Origin: Alphaproteobacteria bacterium
GTDB taxonomy: Bacteria > Pseudomonadota > Alphaproteobacteria > RF32 > CAG-239
NCBI GenBank assembly: GCA_017635595.1
Contig: JAGBLF010000011.1
Location: forward strand, 1-44,230
Direction of reading: 5' to 3'
DNA length: 44,230 nt
Both the position numbers and the translations under genes were made by a program. Positions 8,647-16,556 of this stretch are shown here, piece after piece. The notes under the pieces are model-generated. The model was not told where the DNA came from. It made no database searches and saw only the letters and a program-made list of their open reading frames with translations. The stretch's first letter is position 1. Every line of letters starts with the position of its first letter.

Positions 8647-9662
8647 TTGTTATCTTTCCTTTCAAATAATTGTTGAGCATTTGTTTGTAAAAATTTTTCG
8701 GCATACGGCGCAAGTTCCTTGTCATTTGTTAATTCTTGACGCAGATTTTCAAGATTTTTTTCTAAAACCTCGTTTGGCTGATAAGGATAATCCGAGCCGT
8801 ATAAAATATGTTCCGGCGTCGTGATAGAAAGCATGGTTTTAATTAAATCCGCCGTTGGTACACCGGCCAAATCATAATATAATGCCGCCAAATTCTTTTC
8901 CCAATCAATATCCTGCATCAAACCTTTGGCTTTCATTGCCGGAAAAATGGCTTTCATCCGCGGTATGGCCAGCGGCAAAAATGAGCCGCAATGCGGAATA
9001 ATCACTTTGATATTCGGATATTTGGCGAGTACATTGCGTGAAATCATATTCACAATCGCCCGCGTGGTTTCTGCCGGATATTCATACATGGCAAGCGGCG
9101 TTGTCTGAATTATTTTTTCGGCATACGGTTCCGGACGATGCGGATGCACAAAAACAACGGCATGGTATTTATTTAACACCGCCATCAATTCATCTAATTC
9201 TTCATCACCCAAATATTGCCCATAGCTGTTGGTTGCCAATTTAATACCATCTGCGTGCAAAACCTCAAAGGCATATTGAACTTCTTTAATGGCCGCTTTC
9301 ACATCAGGCAAAGGCAAGGTCGCCAAAAACTTAAATTTATCCGGATGCTCATCGCGAACTTTGGCTGAAAGCTCATTTAACTTGCGCACCACACCTGCGC
9401 TTTCTTTGCTGTTCCCGAAGTATGGTTGCGGTGCCGGCAATGAAAGCACAGAATAGTCAATTCCCATACTTTCCATAAAATCTAAATGCGCTTTTATATT
9501 CCATTTCGGAAGCGGAAATGTTTCTTGCAATTCGGCATTATGCGCCCGCAAAAAATCCGTATATTCGTTCGGAATAATATGGCTATGCACATCTATAACT
9601 TGTGTCCAAGCATTCATTGGCAAAAAACATACGGCAGCTAATAAAGAAAATATTTTCTTCAT
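8643..9662 (-). CDS. exported amidohydrolase, ACMSD/amidohydrolase-2 type
   Basis: 339 residues with a Sec signal peptide (MKKIFSLLAAVCFLPMNAWT) ahead of a TIM-barrel metal-dependent hydrolase/decarboxylase. Visible metal and active-site motifs are VIDVHSHIIP (H26, H28), VFVHPHRPEP, VIIPHCGSFLP and LYGSDYPY, whose Asp is the conserved catalytic residue. The amidohydrolase-2 family includes aminocarboxymuconate semialdehyde and 6-methylsalicylate decarboxylases; most known members are cytosolic, so a signal peptide is notable. SD AAGGA is upstream. It lies 3 bp after the monooxygenase-like gene and overlaps the next by 4 bp. Substrate unknown, probably a small aromatic or keto acid. Confidence 0.87.
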   Translation of the reverse strand: MKKIFSLLAAVCFLPMNAWTQVIDVHSHIIPNEYTDFLRAHNAELQETFPLPKWNIKAHLDFMESMGIDYSVLSLPAPQPYFGNSKESAGVVRKLNELSAKVRDEHPDKFKFLATLPLPDVKAAIKEVQYAFEVLHADGIKLATNSYGQYLGDEELDELMAVLNKYHAVVFVHPHRPEPYAEKIIQTTPLAMYEYPAETTRAIVNMISRNVLAKYPNIKVIIPHCGSFLPLAIPRMKAIFPAMKAKGLMQDIDWEKNLAALYYDLAGVPTADLIKTMLSITTPEHILYGSDYPYQPNEVLEKNLENLRQELTNDKELAPYAEKFLQTNAQQLFERKDNK

Positions 9663-9665
9663 TAT

Positions 9666-10052
9666 TTATTCCTTAATAAATTTTTTGTCATTGTTCGGAA
9701 CGCCGGCGGTATCTTCAATATAACGCTCAACTTTCATATGTAAATCGTATTTATTGCGCAGTTCGGAAATTTTATCCATCATCGGAGTTGCGTGATGCTT
9801 ATCTATGGCGTCCTGACTTTCCCAACTATCAATGAGCAACACTGTTTCCGGATCATTTTTCGGATAAAAATATTCATACTTCAAATTCCCTTCTTCGGCT
9901 CGAATAAGCGCCACAGTTCCGCTTTGTTCCATTTCTTCGGCAAACTTACGGGCATTACCATTTTCACCGGTGTAGTAAATATTAACTGTTATTGCCATGG
10001 CATTTCCTCCTAAAACTACTGACATTAACAATGTTAATAAAAATTTCTTCAT
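9666..10052 (-). CDS. exported antibiotic-biosynthesis-monooxygenase (YgiN-like) domain protein
   Basis: 128 residues: signal peptide 1-20 (identical in protein sequence to that of the CMD-cupin gene) and then one ABM/dimeric ferredoxin-like domain from ITVNIYYTGENG, with LLIDSWESQDAIDKHHATPMM as the family core. YgiN-type proteins oxidise quinols or act on polyketide quinones. Cytosolic relatives start near MAITVN, and that Met-Ala pair is kept here as the last two residues of the signal peptide. The ATG at 9996-9998 has GGAGGA 6 nt upstream, so a cytosolic product is possible. The upstream start (10052) has its own SD AGGAG. Gap of 3 bp to the amidohydrolase gene. Confidence 0.87.
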   Translation of the reverse strand: MKKFLLTLLMSVVLGGNAMAITVNIYYTGENGNARKFAEEMEQSGTVALIRAEEGNLKYEYFYPKNDPETVLLIDSWESQDAIDKHHATPMMDKISELRNKYDLHMKVERYIEDTAGVPNNDKKFIKE

Positions 10053-10056
10053 TTGT
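9994..10056 (-). repeat. duplicated signal-peptide/start region, copy 2
   Basis: Second copy of the 63-bp segment at 6021-6083, differing at two positions. Identity falls off sharply on both sides, so this is a moved module and not a duplicated gene. Confidence 0.95.
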
Positions 10057-10061
10057 TACTC

Positions 10062-10910
10062 CTAATCGGCAGGTTTCCAACTTAAAAAGCGTTTTTGTTC
10101 TTCCAAATCAGCCGTATAATAACGTTTTCCGCAGTCAAGTTTGGCAATTTCATCCATATCTTCTTTAGACAATTCAAAATCAAAAATATCAAAATTTTCT
10201 TGAATATGTGTCGGATTTGTACTTTTCGGAAAAACGGAATTACCTTCTTGAATATGCCAACGCAAAATAATTTGCACGTTCGTTTTACCGTATTTTTCGG
10301 CAAGTTTGGTAAAAATCGGTTCATTAATCAGTTGCGGATCACCATGTCCGATCGGATACCAACTTTCCAAAACCGTACCGAACTCTGCCATACGCGCTTT
10401 TAATTCGTGCTGCGGAAAATACGGGTGGCATTCAACCTGAATTGCCGCCGGTTTAATCGTGGCATGAGAAAGTAAATCTTCCAGATTTTCCTTGAAATTG
10501 CTGAGACCGATAGATTTTACTTTGCCTGATTTGACAGCTTTTTCCATATCTTTCCAGGCACCTATATAATCACCGACCTGTTGGTGCAGTAAAAGTAAAT
10601 CAATGTAATCGGTTTGCAAGCGTTCAAGCATTTTATCTATGGCTTCCAAAGTTTTGCCTTCGCCGTATTCACTCGGCCAAAGTTTCGTCGTAATCCAAAC
10701 TTCATCACGCTTTAGTCCGCTTTGTTTCAGGGCTTCACCGACACCGCGCTCGTTTTGATAGGCATGTGCCGTATCAATATGACGGTAACCGAGTTTGAAA
10801 GCATTTAAGCACGCATTTATCGTATCTTTGCCATCGGGTATTAAAAACACACCTAACCCGAATTGTGGCATTTTCAGCCCATTATTGAGTGTTAAATATG
10901 TCTGAATCAT
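10062..10910 (-). CDS. aldo/keto reductase, 2,5-diketo-gluconate reductase type
   Basis: 282-residue NADPH-dependent (beta/alpha)8 reductase. Catalytic tetrad motifs are visible: GYRHIDTAHAYQNE (Asp and Tyr), TTKLWP (Lys) and LLLLHQQ (His); the cofactor site is near FPKSTNPTHIQEN. AKRs of this type reduce aldehydes and diketones such as methylglyoxal, which fits a carbonyl-stress operon. No signal peptide or Fe-S domain, in contrast to the Tat-exported AKR at 17333. SD AAGGAT before the start. Lies 10 bp after the exported flavodoxin gene. Confidence 0.93.
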   Translation of the reverse strand: MIQTYLTLNNGLKMPQFGLGVFLIPDGKDTINACLNAFKLGYRHIDTAHAYQNERGVGEALKQSGLKRDEVWITTKLWPSEYGEGKTLEAIDKMLERLQTDYIDLLLLHQQVGDYIGAWKDMEKAVKSGKVKSIGLSNFKENLEDLLSHATIKPAAIQVECHPYFPQHELKARMAEFGTVLESWYPIGHGDPQLINEPIFTKLAEKYGKTNVQIILRWHIQEGNSVFPKSTNPTHIQENFDIFDFELSKEDMDEIAKLDCGKRYYTADLEEQKRFLSWKPAD

Positions 10911-10920
10911 AGAGTTATCC

Positions 10921-11529
10921 TTAAAAACCTAATTTTTTGAGCCAGTTTACAACTTCTTCTTTTGCTTGTTCACGGTCATTTTGGGCAACATGGCCGTAAA
11001 TTTCAAAGCCGTCAGCCATTTCGGCACCGGTAGCATTTTTGATTTTGCTCGGAATGGAGGATAAACCGCTGCCTTCATGAGTAACAAACGGAATAACTGT
11101 TTTTCCTTTCCAGTCATGAGCTTCGATGAATGAGTACATTGCCATCGGCATATCGGCCCACCAGTTCGGTGTTCCGATAAATACAACATCGTAACCGGCA
11201 AAATCAGCAACATCATCGACAATTTCAGGACGTGCCGCCGCTTTTTTCTCGGCCAAAGCAACTTCCGTCAATGCTTTATAAGCCGCCGGATATGTATCAT
11301 TTTTAAGTTTAACTTCAAATAAGTCCGCTTTTGTTTGTTCAGCAATCATTTTGGCAATAATTGCCGTATTACCCTCAGTGATATTGCCGACACTATACTG
11401 TTCGCCGGTTTTTGAAAAATAGACTACAAGTTTTTTAGTGTTTTCCATATTTTTTGCCTCCGCTTGAAATGGATTACTTATACTTAAAATCGCCGTAATC
11501 AGCGTAAATATCGATAAAAATTTTTTCAT
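10921..11529 (-). CDS. exported flavodoxin
   Basis: 202 residues: Sec signal peptide (MKKFLSIFTLITAILS...QAEA, ~25) followed by a flavodoxin domain beginning MENTKKLVVYFSKTGEQYSVG. The FMN loop GTPNWWADMPMAMYSF and the C-terminal THEGSGLSSIPSKIK fit the flavodoxin_4 type. Flavodoxins are normally cytosolic, so a periplasmic one implies an extracytoplasmic electron partner. Codon 28 is an ATG (11446-11448) with GGAGG 8 nt upstream, exactly where a cytosolic flavodoxin would start. The start at 11529 has SD AAGGAAA and is preferred over an ATG at 11556. First gene of the 11529-5069 unit, downstream of a MerR-type promoter. Confidence 0.9.
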   Translation of the reverse strand: MKKFLSIFTLITAILSISNPFQAEAKNMENTKKLVVYFSKTGEQYSVGNITEGNTAIIAKMIAEQTKADLFEVKLKNDTYPAAYKALTEVALAEKKAAARPEIVDDVADFAGYDVVFIGTPNWWADMPMAMYSFIEAHDWKGKTVIPFVTHEGSGLSSIPSKIKNATGAEMADGFEIYGHVAQNDREQAKEEVVNWLKKLGF

Positions 11530-11560
11530 TAACTTTCCTTTTTTTATGTATATCATCCGG

Positions 11561-11591
11561 AGTGTAGCAATTAAACAGCACTCTAAGTCAA
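11561..11591 (-). promoter_or_regulatory. MerR-type promoter/operator of the exported flavodoxin operon
   Basis: Minus strand: TTGACT (11586-11591), 19-bp spacer, TACACT (11561-11566). The spacer starts with TTAGAGT, as in the other four sites, but the second half-site is poor (about 4 of 7 matches to ACTCTAA). The long spacer is the hallmark of MerR-activated promoters. Weakest of the five sites. Confidence 0.6.
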
Positions 11592-11700
11592 GATATTTTT
11601 CGTCTTTAATTTTAATTCAATATTCTTGAAAGTTTTAACAACAATATCAGTGCAAACAGTTTGAAAGAGACATTTTATCTGGGCTTGCAGTTATATATAC

Positions 11701-12243
11701 CTAAATATTGTGTCCCAATTCATAGGCCTTTTTGAGCAAATCATCTCGACTTGCGGCAGATTTCGGCGCATCGACACCGCCGCCGATTAAGGCACCGGCA
11801 AAGCGAGATTGTTCAAAACACTCAACCCAACCTTTTAGTCCATTGATGGCTCTGTCGGCGGCATGTTCGGAACTATCGTAGGCAGATGTAATCAAATACA
11901 CGTCCTTAAATTTGTTTTCTTGGCTGTATAACGGATTGCAACGGTCTAAAAATGTTTTAAGTTGTCCGCTCATTTCGTAATAATAAATCGGGGTTGCAAA
12001 AATGACGGCATCGGCATTTTGTACTTTGACGATTAAATCTGCCATATCATCTTTCAAAACGCATTTAAGGGTTTGTTGACAACTCAGGCAGCCGATACAG
12101 AATTTAATATCTTTGCCTTTAAGATTGACAAATTCAACTTGATTTCCGGCATCTGTTGCGCCTCTTTCAGCTTCATGTGCTAAAATCTCAGAATTACTGC
12201 CGCTGCGCAAGCTTGATGAAACTATCAATATTTTCTTGGTCAT
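11701..12243 (-). CDS. flavodoxin-like FMN oxidoreductase family protein
   Basis: 180 residues, cytosolic flavodoxin fold: KKILIVSSSLRSGSNSE (phosphate loop), FCIGCLSCQQTLKC (Cys cluster of the iron-sulfur-flavoprotein type), ATPIYYYEMSGQLKTFLDR (flavin loop) and GGGVDAPKSA near the end. Expected to pass electrons from NAD(P)H to an unknown acceptor. Start at 12243 is supported by AAAGGA; a start at 12264 would overlap the upstream gene. Last gene of the 13722-11701 unit. The stretch 11592-11700 after it holds no gene. Confidence 0.87.
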   Translation of the reverse strand: MTKKILIVSSSLRSGSNSEILAHEAERGATDAGNQVEFVNLKGKDIKFCIGCLSCQQTLKCVLKDDMADLIVKVQNADAVIFATPIYYYEMSGQLKTFLDRCNPLYSQENKFKDVYLITSAYDSSEHAADRAINGLKGWVECFEQSRFAGALIGGGVDAPKSAASRDDLLKKAYELGHNI

Positions 12244-12244
12244 T

Positions 12245-12679
12245 TTATTGTCCTTTCTTTTCAAATGTAACGGTTACACTGCCGCGACCGAGCATTTGCT
12301 CTAAATCGGCTGCATTTTCAATATGTCCGATACGCGTATATGAATATGTTGTTTTAAAATCCTTATAAAACACAACCAGGCAATCATCACCGAACAGCAT
12401 AACATCTCCCGATTTGATTTGCCCGATATGCTCAGGCCGGCTCGGCAATGAGTTGTGCAAAAGGTAATACTTTTCATTACCGTTAAATTCCGACATTTTA
12501 ACCGTTATCGGTAAAATTTCCGACAAGGCTTTAGTTGTATTGTTGGTGTTTAAAATAACGGAATATTCTTTATTTCCGATTTTTATTTGCATGGTTTCCG
12601 TCTCCGAGGCAAGGGTTGTTGATGTCGAAAGAATAATTCCCGACACCAACAACCCAAGTATTTGCCTTATATAGTACAT
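12245..12679 (-). CDS. exported cyclophilin-like fold protein
   Basis: 144 residues: an N-terminal signal peptide (~1-24, ending near LAS) and a small beta domain beginning MQIKIGNKEYSVIL. NEKYYLL, GDVMLFGDDCLVVFYKDF, YSYTRIGHIENAADLEQMLG and SVTVTFE are typical of the cyclophilin-like family often found beside flavodoxins and carbonyl reductases. Its biochemical role is not known. Met30 (ATG 12590-12592) is where a cytosolic homologue would begin; a GGAG lies 9 nt upstream, weaker than in the other cases. The start overlaps the hydrolase stop by 1 nt, so translation is coupled. Confidence 0.78.
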   Translation of the reverse strand: MYYIRQILGLLVSGIILSTSTTLASETETMQIKIGNKEYSVILNTNNTTKALSEILPITVKMSEFNGNEKYYLLHNSLPSRPEHIGQIKSGDVMLFGDDCLVVFYKDFKTTYSYTRIGHIENAADLEQMLGRGSVTVTFEKKGQ

Positions 12680-13722
12680 TACTTCAAGTTTTTCTTAAAG
12701 AATTGTTCCATTTTATCAAACGGAATAACGTCTGTTTTGTAATACAAATCGGTATGATTGGCATCCGGAATAATCATCAATTCTTTATTATCGCCCTTGA
12801 GCTTTTTAAAAGCATCTTCACTAAAATAACGGCTATGGGCTTTTTCGCCGTGTATCATCAACACCGGTGATTTTATGGTGTCACTGTATGCCAAAATCGG
12901 TTGCGTAATCAGCGAAAGAGCCGATGTAACGTTCCAGTGCCCGTTAGAATTGATGGAGCGCGGATGGAAACCGAGTTTTGTTTTATAATAATTGAAATAG
13001 TCTTGAACAAATTGCGGTTCCTCACCGGTCAATTTATCCGGTAATCCCGGAGCTTCGGCAATCGGTGCACCTTGAGCTTCTTTGGTGCGCTGATTATTCA
13101 AATCTTGGCGCATTTTATACAAATCTTCGGCAGACATAGAATCATTATAGCCGTGTGCCGTTACTCTTGTCATATCATACATTGTTGATGTAACGGTTGC
13201 CTTAATACGCGTATCTTGCGCAGCTGCATTAAGGGCAAATCCGCCCCAACCGCAGATGCCGACAATACCGATTTTGTTTTCATCGACTTCCGGCAAAGTT
13301 GTTAAATAATCCACCGCCGCAGAAAAATCATCGGTATTGATATCCGGCGATGCCACATTACGAACTTCGCCACCCGATTCACCTGTAAATGACGGGTCAA
13401 ACGCCAAGGTTACAAAACCGCGCTCTGCCATTGTTTGAGCGTAAAGTCCGGAAGATTGCTCTTTGACCGCCCCAAACGGACCGGAAACCGCAATTGCTTG
13501 CATTTTGCCTTCCGGTTTGTTCTTCGGCTCATACAAATCACCGACCAACTCAATACCAAATCGGTTTTTAAAAGTTACTTTTTTTACATCAACTTTGTCT
13601 GATTTTGCAAATACTTTATCCCACGCGGTATTGTCGGTATCGGCAGCCCTTGCGCTGCCCGATGCGGCAAAAACCAAACCTAAAGCAGTCATGGATAAAG
13701 CACATAACGTTTTGATTTTCAT
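12679..13722 (-). CDS. exported alpha/beta hydrolase with Cys nucleophile, dienelactone-hydrolase-like
   Basis: 347 residues: Sec signal peptide (MKIKTLCALS...GSARA, ~26) then an alpha/beta-hydrolase fold. The nucleophile elbow is GICGWGG with Cys157, as in dienelactone hydrolases, rather than the more common Ser. DPSFTGESGG lies near the oxyanion region, and the catalytic His is in DANHTDLYYK close to the C-terminus. Role: hydrolysis of an ester, lactone or thioester in the periplasm. SD AAAGGAG is strong and sets the start at 13722. First gene of a three-gene unit divergent from a LysR regulator, the usual arrangement for LysR-activated targets. Confidence 0.87.
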   Translation of the reverse strand: MKIKTLCALSMTALGLVFAASGSARAADTDNTAWDKVFAKSDKVDVKKVTFKNRFGIELVGDLYEPKNKPEGKMQAIAVSGPFGAVKEQSSGLYAQTMAERGFVTLAFDPSFTGESGGEVRNVASPDINTDDFSAAVDYLTTLPEVDENKIGIVGICGWGGFALNAAAQDTRIKATVTSTMYDMTRVTAHGYNDSMSAEDLYKMRQDLNNQRTKEAQGAPIAEAPGLPDKLTGEEPQFVQDYFNYYKTKLGFHPRSINSNGHWNVTSALSLITQPILAYSDTIKSPVLMIHGEKAHSRYFSEDAFKKLKGDNKELMIIPDANHTDLYYKTDVIPFDKMEQFFKKNLK

Positions 13723-13756
13723 GAAATATCTCCTTTGTTTTATGAATTGTATCTTC

Positions 13757-13785
13757 AATATATAATGTCGGTTTTTATATAGCAA
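13757..13785 (-). promoter_or_regulatory. promoter of the hydrolase unit
   Basis: Minus-strand TTGCTA (13780-13785), 17-bp spacer, TATATT (13757-13762). The LysR palindrome lies just upstream of the -35 box, the normal place for a LysR activator. Confidence 0.55.
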
Positions 13786-13796
13786 ATACTTATTTT

Positions 13797-13835
13797 CAAT
13801 ATTTAAATATGCTTGACAAGCATATTTAAATATTG
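13797..13835. promoter_or_regulatory. 39-bp perfect palindrome, likely LysR operator
   Basis: Arms 13797-13815 and 13817-13835 are perfect 19-bp reverse complements around one central A. The core contains TTGACA (13813-13818), which with TTATGT 17 bp later would be the lysR promoter. A protein bound here would repress lysR and could activate the divergent hydrolase unit. Confidence 0.75.
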
Positions 13836-13848
13836 TTATGTTTTTGTT

Positions 13849-14742
13849 ATGGAAATACGTGTTTTGAAATATTTTTTAGCCGTTGCTCGCGAAGGCAGCA
13901 TTACTGCCGCAGCGAATGCTTTGCATATAACTCAACCGACTTTAACGCGGCAAATGCAAGATTTGGAATATGAACTCAAACAAAAACTCTTTGTGCGCGG
14001 AAAATATAAAATAACCTTGACAGAGGAGGGGCTCCTTCTGAAGGACCGTGCCGAAGAAATTATTGAAATTGTAGATAAAACCAAAAGAGATATCATTTCT
14101 TCAGGTGATGAGATTAGGGGCGATATTTACATCGGCGGCGGTGAAACGGATGCCATGCACTATATTGCCGATGTTATTAACCAAATACGCGGTACGCACC
14201 CGAACATTACCTTCCATCTTTACTCCGGTAATGCCGAAGATGTTATGGAAAAACTGGATAAAAAACTTTTGGATTTCGGACTGTTGGTGCAACATAACGA
14301 TACAGCAAAATATGATAGTGTTACCTTACCGGTTGCTGATGTATGGGGCGTTTTGATGCGTAAAGATTGCCCATTGGCGCAATATAAATCAATTAAACTT
14401 GAAAACTTAAAAGGTTTGCCATTAATAAGTTCTCGCCAAGCAATAAAGAAGTCACCCAAAAACGAGTTTCTCAAATGGTTTCATGGACAGTTTGACAGTT
14501 TGAATACCGTTGCAACATATAATTTGATATTTAATGCTGCCATAATGGTTAAATCAGGTATCGGATATGCGATAACGTTGGATAAATTGGCTGATACTTC
14601 CGATAAAAGCCCGCTTTGCTTCAGACCGCTTGAACCAAAATTGGAAGCAACACTGAATATTGTTTGGAACAAATCTTCCGTGCGTTCTGCAGCAGCCAAT
14701 CTTTTTTTGCAAAAATTACGAGAACAGTTTGAAAATAAATAA
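13849..14742 (+). CDS. LysR-family transcriptional regulator
   Basis: 297 residues. N-terminal winged HTH: MEIRVLKYFLAVAREGSITAA, then NALHITQPTLTRQMQDLE as recognition helix; residues ~90-297 are the periplasmic-binding-like effector domain. It probably controls the divergent 13722-11701 unit and itself through the palindrome 14 bp upstream. The start at 13849 matches the family N-terminus; an ATG at 13813 would place the palindrome inside the gene. No SD is visible, and the TTGACA/TTATGT promoter would start transcription at about the ATG, so the mRNA may be leaderless. The effector is unknown; a quinone or carbonyl compound is plausible from context. Confidence 0.93.
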   Translation: MEIRVLKYFLAVAREGSITAAANALHITQPTLTRQMQDLEYELKQKLFVRGKYKITLTEEGLLLKDRAEEIIEIVDKTKRDIISSGDEIRGDIYIGGGETDAMHYIADVINQIRGTHPNITFHLYSGNAEDVMEKLDKKLLDFGLLVQHNDTAKYDSVTLPVADVWGVLMRKDCPLAQYKSIKLENLKGLPLISSRQAIKKSPKNEFLKWFHGQFDSLNTVATYNLIFNAAIMVKSGIGYAITLDKLADTSDKSPLCFRPLEPKLEATLNIVWNKSSVRSAAANLFLQKLREQFENK

Positions 14743-14887
14743 AAAACGTCTTTATCAGTCTGCGGTTATTTATGATGTTTCCGATTCAAGTTATAGGTCA
14801 AGATAAATCCTGTTTCCGGAAATAATTTAAACTGTTTTTAATTGCAAATATTCAATTCCGTCTCTAATGTATTGATTAAAATTTTTA

Positions 14888-14918
14888 TTGACATCATTTT
14901 GTTTTTGCCGGATATAAT
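14888..14918 (+). promoter_or_regulatory. promoter of the polyferredoxin-tatAC unit
   Basis: TTGACA (14888-14893), 19-bp spacer, TATAAT (14913-14918). Both boxes are perfect consensus but the spacer is 2 bp too long, as in activator-dependent MerR-type promoters. The TTAGAGT dyad of the other sites is absent. The rest of 14743-14946 shows no gene. Confidence 0.65.
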
Positions 14919-14946
14919 AGCTTAAATCAAAAACAGGATATGATTT

Positions 14947-16242
14947 ATGAAAAATAAAATTTTAATATACGGACGATTGTTGGTTGCTTTGGCTGTGTTG
15001 ATACTAAGCGGTGCAGCATTTTTTGTACGGTTTTATCCTGTAAAAATATTTGATGCTCAATTTACGGCAGCTTTGCAAAGCGGAATTGTATTTGATGTGA
15101 CGTTGGGTCTTGTTGCGGTGTTAGCGATTATCGTTATAACTTTGATATTCGGTCGTATTTATTGCTCAACTCTTTGTCCGCTCGGATTATATCAGGAATT
15201 GTTAACTGTTTTGTTTAAGCCGTTTTATAAAAAGCGCAAAAGCACCGGACAACCAATGAAACATTATGTATTTGCCTATTTTATTGCGGCACTTCTGTTT
15301 GGAACTTTATTGGGCGGTACGGCCGTTTTAATTCGTATGCTTGATCCGTATTCGATTGCCGGCAATGCCATGAGCGGTGCGTGGTTCGGTTTAGGATTTG
15401 TCGCCGGTTTGACGATTTTGGTCTTTTTTGAAAAACGTTTTTTCTGCACGAATATATGCCCCGTCGGTGCGGTTTTAGGTTTAATTTCACGCTTTTCGCT
15501 GTTTAAAATACGCATTGATAATGATAAGTGTAAAATATGCAGTTTATGTGCACGTTCTTGTCCGTGCGGCTCAATAGATTTTAAAAACCATACGGTCAAT
15601 AACGAAACTTGCGTGAAGTGTTTTAAATGTCTAGCCCACTGTAACCACGGCGCACTTTATTACGGATTACCGAAAGAAAAACAACAACCGTTCAGTCCGA
15701 AACGTCGGCAACTTATTGTCGGAGCTTTGTGCGCAACAACATTGTATGTTGCACACCAAGCCGGTTTGATGATACGTTTTTTGGCCGCAAAAACCGGAGT
15801 GATTATTCCGTCAGGAGCCGGAAAAACGGAGGAATTTGCCAATCGATGCCTGAATTGTAATTTGTGCGTCAAAAGCTGCCCTATGAAAATTATTAAACCG
15901 GCGACCGCCGATGTGCCGTTTGTACATTTGGATTACGGAGATGCTTTTTGTGATTACAATTGCCATAAATGTTCTGAGGTTTGTCCGAGCGGTGCCATTA
16001 AGCGTATAACTCTTGAAACAAAGCAACACATTAAAATAGCTAATGCCGTGATTAACGAAGATATTTGCATAAAATGCGGTATTTGCGCGATGGAGTGTCC
16101 TAAAAAAATTATTATAAAAGAAGACGGAGATTTTCCGCTTATTCAATTTGATAAATGCATCGGTTGCGGCAAATGCGCCGGTGCTTGTCCGGTTAAGGCA
16201 ATAAAAATCGAACCGATATCACAGCAGGTTGAAACACTATAA
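14947..16242 (+). CDS. membrane polyferredoxin, NapH-NapG-like fusion
   Basis: 431 residues. Residues 1-190 have four to five TM segments and two CxxxCP motifs (C73/C77, C167/C171) of the NapH/NosR/MauN quinol-oxidising family. Residues 195-235 hold two [4Fe-4S] motifs. A hydrophobic segment led by [10 protein letters not shown] (253-275) resembles the Tat signal of NapG. Residues 300-418 then hold four more CxxCxxCxxxC motifs, the NapG layout. It would take electrons from the quinol pool and pass them to an extracytoplasmic acceptor. No nitrate reductase genes are present; the next genes are tatA, tatC and a Tat-exported Fe-S aldo/keto reductase, a candidate acceptor. SD CAGGAT is modest. 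Confidence 0.87.
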   Translation: MKNKILIYGRLLVALAVLILSGAAFFVRFYPVKIFDAQFTAALQSGIVFDVTLGLVAVLAIIVITLIFGRIYCSTLCPLGLYQELLTVLFKPFYKKRKSTGQPMKHYVFAYFIAALLFGTLLGGTAVLIRMLDPYSIAGNAMSGAWFGLGFVAGLTILVFFEKRFFCTNICPVGAVLGLISRFSLFKIRIDNDKCKICSLCARSCPCGSIDFKNHTVNNETCVKCFKCLAHCNHGALYYGLPKEKQQPFSPKRRQLIVGALCATTLYVAHQAGLMIRFLAAKTGVIIPSGAGKTEEFANRCLNCNLCVKSCPMKIIKPATADVPFVHLDYGDAFCDYNCHKCSEVCPSGAIKRITLETKQHIKIANAVINEDICIKCGICAMECPKKIIIKEDGDFPLIQFDKCIGCGKCAGACPVKAIKIEPISQQVETL

Positions 16243-16253
16243 GGAGAAAAAAT

Positions 16254-16556
16254 ATGTCATTGGGAATGACCGAAATTATTTTAATTTTAATCGTAGTCTT
16301 AGTTCTTTTCGGCGGTAAGAAAATACCGGAATTGGCACGTGGATTAGGTAAAGCGCAAGCTGAATATAAAAAGGCAAAAGAAACTATCGAAAATGAAGTC
16401 AGTGAGTTTAAGGAAGAGATAGAAAAGGCCGCCAAGGCAGAGGAAAAAAAGAAAACCTCGACAAAGAAGACTACGACAAAGAAAACCGCGGCCCCAAAAA
16501 CTCCTCGCAGAAAAACTGCCGCTAAAAAAACGACATCGAAAAAATCCGCTGAATAA
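16254..16556 (+). CDS. tatA: TatA translocase subunit with basic Lys/Thr/Ala tail
   Basis: 100 residues: one TM ([14 protein letters not shown]), the [16 protein letters not shown] amphipathic helix diagnostic of TatA, a charged coiled helix, then a ~38-residue tail rich in K, T and A (such as [11 protein letters not shown]) resembling histone H1 tails. TatA oligomers form the passage for folded, cofactor-loaded proteins. SD AAGGAG 6-7 nt upstream. Its stop overlaps the tatC start (TAATG). No tatB is visible here, so this may be a minimal TatAC system with a bifunctional TatA. Confidence 0.95.
   Translation: MSLGMTEIILILIVVLVLFGGKKIPELARGLGKAQAEYKKAKETIENEVSEFKEEIEKAAKAEEKKKTSTKKTTTKKTAAPKTPRRKTAAKKTTSKKSAE

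Noticed and set aside
14888..14918. Sixth MerR-regulon site
   Set aside because: Spacer is 19 bp but the TTAGAGT dyad is absent; counted only as a promoter.
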